NCBI RefSeq assembly: GCF_029167105.1
Contig: NZ_JARFML010000022.1
Coordinates: forward strand, 80,406 to 144,405
From: Bradyrhizobium yuanmingense
GTDB taxonomy: Bacteria; Pseudomonadota; Alphaproteobacteria; Rhizobiales; Xanthobacteraceae
Length of the DNA stretch: 64,000 bases
Direction of reading: 5' to 3'
This document shows positions 52,297 to 62,307 of this stretch, in pieces. The notes beneath the pieces were generated by a model, which ran no database searches, was not told where the DNA came from, and worked only from the letters and a program-made list of their open reading frames with translations. Numbering within the stretch: position 1 is the stretch's first letter; each line of letters opens with the position of its first letter. The position numbers were made by a program, and so were the translations under genes.

Positions 52297-52695
52297 ATGA
52301 CACGCGAATTGTTCTGGCTGACACTGACGGTGATCCTGACGGGAGTTCTGTGGATTCCCTACACCATCAACCGCTGCCAGGTCCGCGGGTTGAGCGGCGC
52401 CATGGCCAACCCCTCGCGCGGCGACAAGCCGCAGGCGGAGTGGGCGAACCGGCTGATGTTCGCGCATGACAACGCGGTCGAGAACCTGATCGTCTTCGCC
52501 CCGCTGGTGCTGATCCTGAACGCGATCGACTATTCCACGAAATGGACGGTGCTTGCCTGCGCGGTCTATTTCTGGGCCCGTGTCGCGCACACCATCGTCT
52601 ATACGCTCGGAATTCCGGTGTTCCGCACCCTCGCCTTCACCGTCGGCTTCCTTGCCCAGGCCGTGCTGGTGCTGGCGATCTTCAGGGTGGTTTAG
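52297..52695 (+). CDS. MAPEG family membrane protein
   Basis: The 132-residue protein has four membrane helices (LFWLTLTVILTGVLWIPYT; NLIVFAPLVLILNAI; VLACAVYFWARVAH; AFTVGFLAQAVLVLAIF) with the conserved NRLMFAHDNAVENL loop of MAPEG proteins. Eukaryotic members are glutathione-dependent; bacterial roles are mostly unknown. An inverted repeat directly follows its stop. Confidence 0.85.
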   Translation: MTRELFWLTLTVILTGVLWIPYTINRCQVRGLSGAMANPSRGDKPQAEWANRLMFAHDNAVENLIVFAPLVLILNAIDYSTKWTVLACAVYFWARVAHTIVYTLGIPVFRTLAFTVGFLAQAVLVLAIFRVV

Positions 52696-52834
52696 TCTCG
52701 TGTCCCGGACAAGGCGCGGCACGTCAGTGACGTGCCGTAGAGCCGGGACCTAGAAAGCGACAAGCGAAGCAAGAACGGGCCCCGGCACAGCAGCGCACCG
52801 CCAAGTGGCGCTGCGCTGCGTCCGGGACGCGAGA
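52696..52834. repeat. 139-bp inverted-repeat element with internal palindrome
   Basis: Ends TCTCGTGTCCCGGA (52696-52709) and TCCGGGACGCGAGA (52821-52834) are complementary except one G-T pair. An internal perfect palindrome CGGCACGTCA-G-TGACGTGCCG lies at 52717-52737. The element fills the gap between MAPEG and argC completely. There is no coding sequence or target-site duplication. Confidence 0.8.
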
Positions 52835-52837
52835 ACC

Positions 52838-53821
52838 CTACTCCTCCGGGAGACCCAACATGAGCCGCATGTTCTGCACGGCTGCGCCGGATGCCCCCTT
52901 GCCGAGATTGTCGAGCCGGGCGACCAGCAGCGCCTGGTGATATTTGTCGCTGGCGAAGACGTAGAGCTCGAGCATGTTGGTCTCGTTGAGCGCCTCCGGC
53001 TCGAGCCGGCCGCCCTTGCTCGCCTCGTTCTGCAGCGGCATCACCTTGACGTATTTCGAGCCGGCGTAACGTTTTGCCATCGCGGCTTGCAGGTCGGCGC
53101 CGCCAGGCTTGCCCGGCAGCGTGTCGAGCTGGAGCGGCACCGAGACCAGCATGCCCTGCCGGTAGTTGCCGACCGAGGGAATGAAGATCGGCCGCCGTGT
53201 CAGGTTCGAATAGAGCTGCATCTCCGGCAGATGCTTGTGCTCGAAGCCGAGGCCGTAGAGCTCGAAGGACGGCGCACTGCCGTCCTCGAAGCTTGCGATC
53301 ATCGACTTGCCACCGCCGGAATAGCCGCTCACCGCGTTGACGGTGACGGGATAATCAGGCGGCAGCAGGCCGGCATCGACGATCGGCCGCAAGAGCGCGA
53401 TCGCGCCGGTCGGATAGCAGCCGGGATTGGAGACCTTCTTGGCCGCCTTGATCTTGCCGGCCTGGTCCGGCGTCAGCTCCGCAAAGCCGTAAGCCCAGTC
53501 CGGCGCGACCCGGTAGGCGGTCGAGGCATCCAGCACCTTCGGCGCGTGAGCCCCCATGCCGTCGACCAGGGCAACGGTTTCCTTGGCGGCATCGTCGGGA
53601 AGGCAGAGGATGACGAGATCCACTTCCTCCATCAGCGCCTTCTTGGCGGCGGGATCCTTGCGCTTGTCGTCGGGAATCGCCTTCACGACGACGTCGGTCT
53701 GGTGCTTCAGCCGCTCGTTGATGCCGAGGCCGGTGGTGCCGGAACCGCCGTCGACGAAGACAGTGGCCGGCTTCTTGTTCGCGCTCGTGGCCGGGGCTTT
53801 GGTGGTGTCAGCGAGGCTCAT
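52838..53821 (-). CDS. argC: N-acetyl-gamma-glutamyl-phosphate reductase, type 2
   Basis: ArgC reduces N-acetylglutamyl phosphate to the semialdehyde in arginine synthesis. The 327-residue length fits the short type 2 form. It carries the Rossmann segment VFVDGGSGTTGLGI (about 21-34), the catalytic Cys in VSNPGCYPTGAI and VNAVSGYSGGGKSM. The ATG overlaps the paiB stop by four bases, which is unusual company for argC. Confidence 0.93.
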   Translation of the reverse strand: MSLADTTKAPATSANKKPATVFVDGGSGTTGLGINERLKHQTDVVVKAIPDDKRKDPAAKKALMEEVDLVILCLPDDAAKETVALVDGMGAHAPKVLDASTAYRVAPDWAYGFAELTPDQAGKIKAAKKVSNPGCYPTGAIALLRPIVDAGLLPPDYPVTVNAVSGYSGGGKSMIASFEDGSAPSFELYGLGFEHKHLPEMQLYSNLTRRPIFIPSVGNYRQGMLVSVPLQLDTLPGKPGGADLQAAMAKRYAGSKYVKVMPLQNEASKGGRLEPEALNETNMLELYVFASDKYHQALLVARLDNLGKGASGAAVQNMRLMLGLPEE

Positions 53822-54483
53822 GATGCGCTCCCTTCGAGAATGTTCGTGTCGTCTGCGAAAATCTGCGGCCTTGCCTGCCGCATCAAATGTGAGATCCGCT
53901 TGGCATCGGCATCGCCGCCGTCAAGCGCATTCGCGATCGCTGCATAGTCGGCATCCGACTTGTGCTGGTTCAGCTTGAAGCTGCCTTCGACCTCCTCAAC
54001 GGTCATGACCAGCCCAACGATCCCCTTCTTCATCGTCTCCAGCCGACCCGCCGTCATCTTGGCCGACGTCCAAGGCTTTTTCGGCAGCAGCCAACTCTCG
54101 AACTTGGCGCTGAGCGTGTCGATCTGCACGGCCAGCTCGTCGTCCGACAACAGCCGCGCCGGCCCGCTCAGATGCACCGACTGGTAGAGCCAGGTCGGAA
54201 CCTGATCCGGCGAGACGTACCAGTCCGGCGATACATAGGCATCCGGGCCGTTGACCGCGAGCAGCCACGACGCCTCGCCGCCCGCCAGCCTTAGCAGCGG
54301 ATTGTGACGGGCGAGATGAAAGGCGGCCTGCGGCGTGCCATCTGCGGCATAGGTCAAATAGAACGGCAGCGGCGAGGCGATCGGCTTCCTGCCATCGAAG
54401 GCGCACATCGTGCCGAAGCCGCGTTCCTCGGCGAATTTCAGGCTCGCGGCGCGGTCCTGCTTGAAAAACGGTGGCGTGTACAT
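53818..54483 (-). CDS. PaiB-family FMN-binding negative transcriptional regulator
   Basis: The 221-residue protein has the PaiB fold: MYTPPFFKQDRAASLKFAEE at the N terminus and PTWLYQSVHLSGPARLL. PaiB proteins bind FMN and are named after a Bacillus repressor of sporulation/protease genes, but most members are of unknown role. It lies immediately upstream of argC with overlapping ATGA, so translation is coupled. Confidence 0.88.
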   Translation of the reverse strand: MYTPPFFKQDRAASLKFAEERGFGTMCAFDGRKPIASPLPFYLTYAADGTPQAAFHLARHNPLLRLAGGEASWLLAVNGPDAYVSPDWYVSPDQVPTWLYQSVHLSGPARLLSDDELAVQIDTLSAKFESWLLPKKPWTSAKMTAGRLETMKKGIVGLVMTVEEVEGSFKLNQHKSDADYAAIANALDGGDADAKRISHLMRQARPQIFADDTNILEGSAS

Positions 54484-54874
54484 CGTGGTCTCCTGCTGGG
54501 CCTCCTAAGGGAGCCGCCGGATCAGATCGCGCTGACAGGAGAGAGGATGCCGCGGATCGGGTCCAGCGGCAAAGACGATGATCTCAAACGCGATCGACCG
54601 CCCAAACCGCTAAGCTGCGGCGGCGGCGACGGGCGAACAGGATGGTCGCGGCGTTGATCATGGCGCGCGGCTATAAGGCCAGCAGGTTCCATGGTCAAGA
54701 GCAAATCGGTTCAGTGGGACGGCAGGATGCCGCACGCGCGACGGCAGGATACGCACAGATGTCATCGGGCCGCCGTGGAATTTCCACTAACAATGGGGGT
54801 TTTCGAGAACGACCGGCGGATACAACCTCTACGCCGGTTCCGAGCCGTTCGCACCCAGCCCCCAGGACATCACC
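54484..54874. other. Gene-free stretch between divergent genes
   Basis: No gene was found. The 391-base region between paiB and the MBL gene probably carries both promoters. Composition is ordinary except for AT-richer DNA near 54775-54800. An AGGA lies nine bases before the MBL start (54875). Confidence 0.4.
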
Positions 54875-55876
54875 ATGACCGAGATTACTCGTCGCGCAAC
54901 GCTAGCCGGCGCCGCCGCATCGGCGCTCCTGCCTTTCGTGAAGGTTTCGCCCGCGAGCGCCGCCGCGCCGCTGGCGGAGAAGCAGAATGCGAGCTTCTAT
55001 CGCTACAATGTCGGCACCCACCAGGTCACGGTGGTCTGCGACGGCGTTGCGACCGTCAATCTGACCGACAATTACGCCGCCGGCGCCAGCAGGGACGACA
55101 TCAACAAAGTGTTCGCCGAGCACCACCTGCCGGCCGACAAGGTCACCCACACCTTCAACCCGGTCGTGGTCAACACCGGACCGAAGCTCGTCGTCATCGA
55201 CACCGGTCTCGGTCCGGACCAGTTCACCCAGACGAAGGGCAAGGTCGGCCAATTCCAGAACAATCTCGCCGCCGCCGGTATCGACCGCGCGGCGGTCGAC
55301 ACCGTCATCATCTCCCACTTCCATGGCGACCACATCAACGGCCTGCTGGCGGCCGAGAACAAGCCCGCCTTCCCCAATGCCGAGATCATGGTTCCGGCGG
55401 TGGAATGGAAGTTCTGGATGGATGACGGCGAGATGAGCAAGGGGATGGGCAATCCGATCCTCGAGAACAATTTCAAGAACATCCGCCGCGTGTTCGATGC
55501 CCTGGGCCGCAAGGTCACGCAATATGAGGCTGGCAAGGAAGTCGCGCCCGGGATCACCTCGGTGGCGAGCCCCGGCCATACGCCGGGCCACAATTCCTTC
55601 ATCGTCGCCTCCGGCGCCGAGAAGGTGCTGGTGCAGGTGGACATCACCGCGGGCGCAGCGTTCCTGTTCGTGAAGCATCCCGAATGGAACATCGCATCCG
55701 ATGTCGACAAACCGCTGGCCCAGCAGACGCGCCGCAAGCTCTACGACATGGCGATTGCCGAGAAGATGCCGATCCAGGCCTTCCACGCCGCCTTCCCCGG
55801 TCTCGTCCGGGTCGAGAAGGAAAAGGACGGCTCCGGCTATCGCTGGATCCCCGCGATCTGGAACGCATCGCTGTAG
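54875..55876 (+). CDS. MBL-fold metallohydrolase, Tat-exported (paralogue)
   Basis: The 333-residue product has a Tat signal (TRRATLAGAAASALLPFVKV) and a metallo-beta-lactamase fold with HFHGDH at His148-His153 (His148, His150, Asp152, His153) and SPGHTPGHNSF later. It has the same architecture as 43132-44103, including VVVNTGPKLVVIDTGLG, so the two share a recent ancestor. Substrate unknown. A bidirectional terminator follows. Confidence 0.85.
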   Translation: MTEITRRATLAGAAASALLPFVKVSPASAAAPLAEKQNASFYRYNVGTHQVTVVCDGVATVNLTDNYAAGASRDDINKVFAEHHLPADKVTHTFNPVVVNTGPKLVVIDTGLGPDQFTQTKGKVGQFQNNLAAAGIDRAAVDTVIISHFHGDHINGLLAAENKPAFPNAEIMVPAVEWKFWMDDGEMSKGMGNPILENNFKNIRRVFDALGRKVTQYEAGKEVAPGITSVASPGHTPGHNSFIVASGAEKVLVQVDITAGAAFLFVKHPEWNIASDVDKPLAQQTRRKLYDMAIAEKMPIQAFHAAFPGLVRVEKEKDGSGYRWIPAIWNASL

Positions 55877-55890
55877 GCTTCGCCTGACAC

Positions 55891-55919
55891 CTGACCGGGC
55901 GGCACGGTTGCCCGGTCAG
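55891..55919. terminator. Bidirectional hairpin overlapping the dedA stop
   Basis: CTGACCGGGC and GCCCGGTCAG are exact 10-base complements around a nine-base loop. The right arm contains the stop codon of the convergent DedA gene (55916-55918). Confidence 0.65.
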
Positions 55920-56446
55920 ATCACCCGCCAGATCCATTCCATGATCTTGGCGAGCACGTCGCCGAACAGCAGCAGCACGGCCGACCAGATCAGCGCCGAG
56001 ACGAAATTGGCGGCCTGGAAGCTCCAATAGGGCATCTCGAAGATGCCGGCCGCGAGCGGCACGGAGGCGCGCAACGGGCCGAAGAAGCGGCCAATGAAGA
56101 TGCTGGGGATGCCCCAGCTGCGCACGAAAGCCTCGCCTCTGGGGAGCAGCCCCGGATAGCGCGAGAGCGGCCACATCTCGGCGACCTTCTCCTTGTAGCG
56201 GTATCCGAACCAATAGGAGACCCAGTCGCCCAGCGCCGCGCCGAGGGCGCCGGCAATCCAGACCGGAAAGAAGTTGATGCCGGTGACCCCGATCAGCGCA
56301 CCGATCGCCACCAGCGCGCCCCAGGCAGGGACCAGCAGCGAGATGAAGGCGAGCGACTCTCCGAAGGCCAGCAGGAACACGATTGGCGCTGCCCAAGCCT
56401 GGTGAACGCGCACGAAGTCGGTAAGGGCGTGCGCAAACTGCTCCAT
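55916..56446 (-). CDS. DedA/SNARE-associated family membrane protein
   Basis: The 176-residue inner-membrane protein has the DedA features: Glu30 in FLLAFGESLAF on the first re-entrant segment, GALGAALGDWVSYWFG, and Arg120/Arg126 in FIGRFFGPLRASVP, the conserved acidic and basic residues. Members act as lipid transporters or scramblases (undecaprenyl phosphate recycling in some). It is monocistronic and convergent with the MBL gene. Confidence 0.88.
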   Translation of the reverse strand: MEQFAHALTDFVRVHQAWAAPIVFLLAFGESLAFISLLVPAWGALVAIGALIGVTGINFFPVWIAGALGAALGDWVSYWFGYRYKEKVAEMWPLSRYPGLLPRGEAFVRSWGIPSIFIGRFFGPLRASVPLAAGIFEMPYWSFQAANFVSALIWSAVLLLFGDVLAKIMEWIWRVI

Positions 56447-56719
56447 CCAAAATAGCCTTCCCGCCCCGTCTCAAGGTGCTGCTCGATGAAAAGGACTGGT
56501 AAGCCAAGGACTTGTGTGACATCAAGTCACAAAACTCGACATCACCAGGCCGGAGCGTCAAATTGCCGGGAAATGGCGAGGCTGCGGCGTAAAATCGCCG
56601 GGATTGCCTCCCAACCCACAGCACCCGACCCGCCCTACGATAACCTTTCCCAGTCAGAAGTGGCATAGTCGGCCTGACCGATTCGCTGCCTCTGCAGCCC
56701 TCAAAACGCATCAAGATAT

Positions 56720-58762
<2,043 letters not shown>

Positions 58763-59204
58763 GGCGGCAATCAAACCGGCCCGCACGCCACCACAGCCCC
58801 GGCCCAAAGCCGGGGCTGTGGTGCTTGAGGCAGCGGCCGCCGATCCGGACCAGCTTGCCTTGTGTGCTGCCGGGACCTTCGTTGCTTCCCGGATTCGTCT
58901 GGCGGCGACTCGGCCAGCGACTCAGCGGATGCTGCGCCGGGAGCAGGATCGCCTCCGTTTCGGACAAAACCGAATTTGCTAACGAAACCTTACTAAAAAT
59001 CGAGTCGCCAAAATTCTATCAAGTCATTGAAGTATAACAGTTTTTATAGATCTAGGCGACACTGCCGCAAAATACCCCCGCACCGGCGTTTTCCGGCGAC
59101 TGTGCCTGTCCGGCAACAGCATTTCGGCGAGAACCGTCTATAGTTCAGGCATCAGATGACACGGACTTCAGTGCGCTCGCGCCGACAAGGTTTGGGGATT
59201 TAAA
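58763..59204. other. Intergenic stretch: hairpin, then AT-rich promoter region
   Basis: After a 15-bp hairpin at 58789-58823 the sequence turns AT-rich from about 58960 to 59050 (cttactaaaaatcgag, cagtttttatagat). This AT-rich block is expected to hold the promoter of the outer-membrane protein gene at 59205. No gene was found. Confidence 0.5.
58789..58823. terminator. Perfect 15-bp hairpin after parE, no T run
   Basis: The arms at 58789-58803 and 58809-58823 (caccacagccccggc and its complement) enclose ccaaa. It is very stable but lacks a following T stretch, so it may terminate poorly and instead protect the parE message 3' end. Confidence 0.65.
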
Positions 59205-59987
59205 ATGAAGAAGACATTGCTCGCTCTGACCGCGATCGCGGCGATGACCGGCTCGGCCTCGGCTGCCGACCTGGGCGCCCGTCCCTACGCGAAGGCCCCG
59301 ATGCCGGCGCCCGTCGCCAACTGGACCGGCTTCTACATCTTCGGCGGCGGCGGCGGCGGCCTTTCCAATGCGGACCAGAGCATTGTCGACACGGGTACCG
59401 GTACGCCGCTGACGATCACGCAGCGCCAGGGCGGCTCCGGCTGGTTCGGCACGGTTGGCGCCGGTTACGATTGGCAGTTCAGTGGCACCTGGGTCGCCGG
59501 TATCTTCGGTGACGCTCAGTTCGGTAGCATCCGTTCGACCATCCAGGATCCGACCATCGGCATCACCGGCAACCAGAAGCTGGAGACCTCTTGGGCTGCG
59601 GGCGTGCGCCTCGGCTGGCTGGTCGCTCCGAACGTTCTCTCCTACGTCAATGGCGGTTACTCCGGCGCGCACTTCGGCCGCACCAACTTCACGACGCTGG
59701 GTGGCACTCCGGTCGGCCTCCATCTCAACGGATACGACCGCCACGGCTGGTTCATCGGCGGCGGCGTCGAGAATAGCCTGAACATCTTCGGCATCACCTC
59801 GCCCGGCTGGTTCATGAAGACTGAGTATCGGTCGGCTTTCTACGATACCAAGACCGAGGCCATTCGGTTTGATGGCACCGACGTCCCCACCATCAACAGC
59901 GTCCGCGCCAACAGCTGGAACCAGACGATCTCGACCTCGCTGGTCTACCGCTTCAACTGGACCGGTCCGGTCGTCGCGAAGTACTGA
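59205..59987 (+). CDS. Outer-membrane beta-barrel protein (Omp25/31-like)
   Basis: The 260-residue product has a signal peptide cut after ASA (MKKTLLALTAIAAMTGSASA) and a mature start ADLGARPYAKAPMPAPVANW typical of the Omp25/31-type porin-like family. Alternating beta-strands follow (WFGTVGAGYDWQFSGTWVAG, TSLVYRFNWTGPVVAKY). The small barrel sits in the outer membrane with structural or immunogenic roles in relatives. A strong terminator follows. Confidence 0.88.
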   Translation: MKKTLLALTAIAAMTGSASAADLGARPYAKAPMPAPVANWTGFYIFGGGGGGLSNADQSIVDTGTGTPLTITQRQGGSGWFGTVGAGYDWQFSGTWVAGIFGDAQFGSIRSTIQDPTIGITGNQKLETSWAAGVRLGWLVAPNVLSYVNGGYSGAHFGRTNFTTLGGTPVGLHLNGYDRHGWFIGGGVENSLNIFGITSPGWFMKTEYRSAFYDTKTEAIRFDGTDVPTINSVRANSWNQTISTSLVYRFNWTGPVVAKY

Positions 59988-60009
59988 TCTGATCTCACGA
60001 TCAAGCGTC

Positions 60010-60036
60010 AAAGCCCCGGCATCGCCGGGGCTTTTT
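60010..60036 (+). terminator. Rho-independent terminator
   Basis: AAAGCCCCGGC-atc-GCCGGGGCTTT then TTT: a textbook terminator ending the outer-membrane protein transcript. Confidence 0.92.
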
Positions 60037-60176
60037 CGTTTTGGGCCTAGCGTCCTTGCGGCCACGGCCCGTTGTGTCGGTACCAGAGCTACGGCTAGTC
60101 TGTCGGCAAGTTTTCGTGGCCGCGGCAGTCGTTGATGCCGTGGAGCGCGACAGAAGCGGACCGATGGGAGGAAGGC

Positions 60177-60362
60177 ATGCGCAGATTTCTGCTGGTGGCA
60201 GGCCTGTTTGCAACCGCTCTCGGGCTGCTCTGGATCGGACAGGGCACGGGCACGGTTCCGTGGCCTCGATCGAGCTTCATGGTCAACCAGCTGCACTGGG
60301 CCGGCTATGGCGCAGCCATGGCCGGCTTCGGGCTGGTGCTGATCTGGCAGAGCAACCAATAG
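60177..60362 (+). CDS. Small membrane protein upstream of an SDR gene
   Basis: The 61-residue product has two hydrophobic segments (FLLVAGLFATALGLLWIG and GYGAAMAGFGLVLIW) separated by QGTGTVPWPRSSFMV. GGGAGGAAGG lies right before the ATG at 60177. It is followed after 21 bases by the SDR gene, so they form a two-gene operon. I recall similar short proteins in Rhizobiales without known function. Confidence 0.7.
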   Translation: MRRFLLVAGLFATALGLLWIGQGTGTVPWPRSSFMVNQLHWAGYGAAMAGFGLVLIWQSNQ

Positions 60363-60383
60363 AAGAAACCAGGGAATACAAGC

Positions 60384-61154
60384 ATGACATCCAGCCGGTT
60401 CGATCTCCGCGGCAAGGTCGCGATCGTCACGGGAGGCAATGGCGGCATCGGGCTCGGCATGGCCCGGGGCCTTGCCGACGCGGGCGCCGACATCGCCGTG
60501 GTCGGACGCAACGAAACCAAATCAGCCGCCGCCGTGGCCGATCTCAGGCAGCGCGGCGTGAAGGCGATCAGTGTCGCCACCGACGTGACCGACAAGGCGG
60601 CGGTCGCCGCCATGATCGACCGCGTGGTCAAAGAGCTCGGCCGCATCGACGTCCTCGTCAACAATGCCGGCATGAGCATCCGCAAGCCGCCGCACGAGCT
60701 CGAGCTCGACGAGTGGAACAAGGTGATCGACACCAACCTCACCAGCGCCTTCGTGTGCTCGAAGCTCGCTTATCCGGCGCTGAAGGCGTCCGGCAACGGC
60801 AAGGTGATCAACATCGGCTCGATGATGTCGATCTTCGGCGCGAGCTTCGCGACCGCCTATGCAGCCAGCAAGGGCGGCATCGTGCAGTACACCCGCGCCT
60901 GCGCCAATGCCTGGGCGCCCGACAACATCCAGGTCAACGCCATCCTGCCGGGCTGGATCGACACCGATCTCACCCGCGGCGCGCGGCAGCAGGTCTCGGG
61001 GCTGCATGAGCGCGTGCTGGCGCGCACGCCTGCGGGGCGCTGGGGCGACATCGACGACTTCGCCGGCATCGCCGTGTTCCTGGCATCGCCCGCATCGAAC
61101 TTCGTCACGGGCACCGCGATTCCCGTCGACGGCGGATTCTCGGTGATGGCCTGA
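60384..61154 (+). CDS. SDR family oxidoreductase
   Basis: The 256-residue classical SDR has TGGNGGIG at 16-23, NNAGMS (NNAG motif) and the catalytic YAASKGG. GRNETKS at the end of beta-2 (Arg-Asn) suggests NADP preference. Closest in pattern to glucose/2-deoxygluconate-type dehydrogenases, but the substrate is unknown. It is second in a short operon with the 61-residue membrane protein. Confidence 0.9.
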   Translation: MTSSRFDLRGKVAIVTGGNGGIGLGMARGLADAGADIAVVGRNETKSAAAVADLRQRGVKAISVATDVTDKAAVAAMIDRVVKELGRIDVLVNNAGMSIRKPPHELELDEWNKVIDTNLTSAFVCSKLAYPALKASGNGKVINIGSMMSIFGASFATAYAASKGGIVQYTRACANAWAPDNIQVNAILPGWIDTDLTRGARQQVSGLHERVLARTPAGRWGDIDDFAGIAVFLASPASNFVTGTAIPVDGGFSVMA

Positions 61155-61181
61155 GGCCCGCCTGCCGACAACGCAAAAAAG

Positions 61182-61207
61182 AAGCCCCGGACAAGGCCGG
61201 GGCTTTT
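61182..61207. terminator. Bidirectional Rho-independent terminator
   Basis: AAGCCCCGG and CCGGGGCTT pair across a six-base loop, with TTTT on the plus side and AAAAAA (61175-61180) on the other. It serves the convergent SDR (plus) and outer-membrane protein (minus) genes. Confidence 0.88.
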
Positions 61208-61257
61208 GAATTGAGGCAGTGCTTTTCTTGATCGTTGGTCGCGTTGCGTCGACGTGC

Positions 61258-62025
61258 TCAGTAGCGGGCGATGGTCGGTGCGTCGAACTTGTAGCTCGCG
61301 CGCACCACGGCCCACTGAATGTCGCGCGGCTTGGCATCGAAGGTGTAGTTTCCGGAGGTGCCGCCGAGCTGATAGGTCTGGCTGCCGAAGGCCGCGTAAT
61401 TGTATTCGAGGCCGACGATCCAGTTGCGGGTGACGCCGTATTCCCAGCCGGCGCCGACGGTCCAGCCGTTGGCCCAATGGGTTTGTCCGCCCGAGCCCGT
61501 CGCCACACCAACGGTGTCGGTGACCGAGAGGCGGTTGTTCGCGCCGGCATAACCGCCCTTGATGTAGAAGAGGTTGTTCTGGACGGCGAAGCCGGCGCGG
61601 CCGACCACGGTGGCGAGCACGTTGGTGCGCCAGGAGAACACGTCGTCCGCGGCGCCAAACACATTGTTGACGACGGTGCCCTGGTTGTCGAGGCCGGAGA
61701 TCGTGCCTTCCACGCCGAACACGTAATTGTTGGCCTGCCAATTGTAGCCGATCTGCGCGCCGCCCATGACGCCCGCGTTGCGCTGGCGATAGCCCTCTCC
61801 CGGCAGCAGATCGCCGAACGCCGCGCCGGTACCGTTGTTGATGAACTGCTGGTTGGTCCATGCGCCACCGATATGGCCGCCGACATAGAAGCCGGTCCAG
61901 TTGAACAGCGGCTCGACATAAGCGGGCGCCTTCGTGTAGCGCGCACCGAGATCGGCGGCGGAGGCCGCTCCGGTCGAAACCAGAGCCGTCGTGCAGGCGA
62001 AGGCGGCAATCAACTTAGTACGCAT
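61258..62025 (-). CDS. Outer-membrane beta-barrel protein (Omp25/31-like)
   Basis: The 255-residue product has a signal peptide (MRTKLIAAFACTTALVSTGA, ASA) and mature start ADLGARYTKAPAYVEPLFNW, the same family signature as the protein at 59205. It contains NWTGFYVGGHIGGAW and ends in a barrel strand (VVRASYKFDAPTIARY). ATG at 62025 has GGGGTG upstream. The two barrels are paralogues on opposite strands, about 1.3 kb apart. Confidence 0.88.
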   Translation of the reverse strand: MRTKLIAAFACTTALVSTGAASAADLGARYTKAPAYVEPLFNWTGFYVGGHIGGAWTNQQFINNGTGAAFGDLLPGEGYRQRNAGVMGGAQIGYNWQANNYVFGVEGTISGLDNQGTVVNNVFGAADDVFSWRTNVLATVVGRAGFAVQNNLFYIKGGYAGANNRLSVTDTVGVATGSGGQTHWANGWTVGAGWEYGVTRNWIVGLEYNYAAFGSQTYQLGGTSGNYTFDAKPRDIQWAVVRASYKFDAPTIARY

Positions 62026-62208
62026 GGTACACCCCGTGTCCTTGAATGGACGCACGGTCACATCAGGCTCTTACTAAAATTGAAATCAACACGGTTAACG
62101 CGGCGGTTGGGCCCGCACCGCGCCGTGAATCCGATGGCGATGTTGTAAGCGTGCAACGCATCGCGCGCGAATTCACGCCGCGTTATCCCTACCGAAGTCC
62201 TGCGCTAG

Positions 62209-62307
62209 AGCATGATCCGGAAAAGTGTGAAGCGGTTTTCCGAAAAGATCATGCTCAAACAATAACCTAAAGCGCGATGACGATTCATCCTAATCGCATC
62301 GCATTTA
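62209..62307 (+). repeat. Dispersed palindromic repeat, long form (modules A+B)
   Basis: A 99-base copy of the element at 1364-1463 (agcatgatccggaaaa...gatcatgc, then aacaataacctaaagcgcga) with several changes in module B. Its last bases (ttta) form the stop codon of the FAD-monooxygenase gene on the opposite strand. Confidence 0.9.
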
